Below are positions 7,089 through 7,349 of a DNA stretch of 7,349 nt, piece by piece. Location of the stretch: NCBI GenBank assembly GCA_003567095.1, contig PXAQ01000206.1:1-7349 (forward strand). The letters are read 5' to 3'. This DNA is from Phycisphaerae bacterium (lineage in GTDB: Bacteria; Planctomycetota; Phycisphaerae; Sedimentisphaerales; Anaerohalosphaeraceae). A program made the translations under genes and the position numbers. Positions within the stretch are counted from its first letter, which is position 1. Each line of letters starts with the position of its first letter. The notes under the pieces are model-generated. The model was not told the origin of the DNA, searched no databases, and saw only the letters and a list, made by a program, of their open reading frames with translations.

Positions 7089-7227
7089 ATGCCTTGTTAT
7101 ATTGGCACATCCGGCTGGCAATACGCGCACTGGAAAGGTCTTTTTACCCAAGCGATTGTCTGCAAAGAAACTTCCTGGAATATTACGCCACTTGTTTCAG
7201 TACCGTCGAGATCAATGATTCCTTCTA
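7089..7227 (+). pseudogene. DUF72 (YecE-like) gene, frameshifted and truncated
   Basis: The ATG at 7089 opens MPCYIGTSGWQYAHWKGLF, the characteristic N-terminus of DUF72 proteins. The expected continuation (YP, then FLEYYATCFSTVEINDSFY) is found one base back, in the frame beginning at 7142: F-Y-P-S-D, and on to 7228. The shift falls in the T run at 7141-7145; one more T would restore the frame. Homology stops after SFY, where the family normally continues with RLP, and the downstream bases do not code for DUF72. Only about 46 of roughly 240-290 expected codons remain, so the gene is dead whatever the cause of the frameshift. DUF72 folds as a TIM barrel of unknown function. AAGAG lies upstream, 9 bases after the PRC-barrel stop, so it was the last gene of the operon. 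Confidence 0.75.
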
Positions 7228-7349
7228 TTGCCGTTTCCATTAAATAAGTTTCATTTTTGTTGAGTCTGTTTGTTGCGATATCTGACATATTTATTCAAGA
7301 AGGTGTTGAGTTCCTGATGGTTTTGATAGTCCGTTCCACGAATAACGAA
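7228..7349 (-). mobile_element. End of an IS630/Tc1-mariner-like element
   Basis: DUF72 coding sequence ends at a TA dinucleotide (7226-7227), the target of IS630/Tc1-mariner elements. The next bases are AT-richer than everything to the left and the minus strand encodes a transposase-like C-terminus whose stop lies about 25 bases inside the junction, as expected for an IS end. The other terminus, terminal inverted repeat and target duplication lie outside the window, so the boundary is inferred. Confidence 0.42.
7251..7349 (-). CDS. Transposase C-terminal fragment, IS630-like (5' end off window)
   Basis: The last 32 residues of a minus-strand frame entering from the right edge, ending in TGA at 7251-7253. 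It reads FVIRGTDYQNHQELNTFL followed by NKYVRYRNKQTQQK. The pattern VxRG-x(8)-EL-x(3)-L-x(2)-Y-(V/I)-x-Y-x-N fits the segment after the last catalytic acidic residue in IS630/Tc1-mariner DDE transposases, where a Phe-Val-rich strand and a helix ending YxN precede the C-terminus. The usual final PFxW motif is absent, so the protein may be slightly shortened. Too little is visible to see catalytic residues. Other integrase-fold transposases could also give such a tail. Confidence 0.42.
   Translation of the reverse strand, partial: FVIRGTDYQNHQELNTFLNKYVRYRNKQTQQK

Noticed and set aside
7095..7125. Sigma-54-like TGGCAC sequence
   Set aside because: The GG to GC spacing is wrong for -24/-12 and it lies inside the conserved YIGTSGWQY coding segment.
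7097..7288. Minus-strand 63-codon frame across the DUF72/IS junction
   Set aside because: It crosses the apparent insertion junction and is antisense to recognisable DUF72 coding sequence; the transposase-like tail is in a different frame.

Overview
The window is ordinary-looking bacterial chromosome of moderate GC, with strong GGAGG-type ribosome binding sites and short intergenic gaps. It suggests a Gram-negative bacterium, probably a proteobacterium or relative, but nothing in it fixes the genus. It contains no RNA genes, CRISPR arrays or phage genes. The only mobile DNA seen is at the right edge.

Layout: (1) Positions 1-1146, minus strand: a two-gene unit. A two-CBS-domain protein is followed, after a 32-base gap, by a tandem-rhodanese sulfurtransferase that runs off the left edge. 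(2) Positions 1147-1584: a 438-base divergent intergenic region with no gene. (3) Positions 1585-2211, plus: an acidic, tryptophan-rich 208-residue protein of unknown function. (4) Positions 2212-2418: a leader holding three CCGG- or TCGA-centred palindromes, then a full-length thiamine-diphosphate phosphoketolase (2419-4794) with its catalytic motifs intact. This enzyme makes acetyl phosphate from xylulose-5-P and/or fructose-6-P. (5) Positions 4795-5054: an intergenic region with a perfect 9-bp inverted repeat around a short C-rich loop and a possible extended -10 promoter. (6) Positions 5055-7079, plus: a compact operon of a 66-residue zinc-ribbon-like protein, an 85-residue protein with a SAP/Rho-N-like N-terminus and five cysteines, an SDR oxidoreductase (start overlaps the previous stop as ATGA), and a tandem PRC-barrel protein. 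(7) Positions 7089-7227: the first 46 codons or so of a DUF72 (YecE-like) gene, broken by a -1 frameshift in a T run and then cut off at a TA dinucleotide. (8) Positions 7228-7349: AT-richer DNA whose minus strand encodes the C-terminal end of what looks like an IS630/Tc1-mariner-type transposase.

The genes read as a general stress and carbon-overflow neighbourhood: CBS sensor, sulfur transfer, phosphoketolase shunt, SDR reductase and PRC-barrel proteins. This is inference from families and proximity. No undescribed defence or mobile system is evident. The strongest points for follow-up are the doubly broken DUF72 gene with its adjoining IS end, the operator-like palindromes before the phosphoketolase and the small-protein operon, and the uncharacterised small Cys-rich and acidic proteins.
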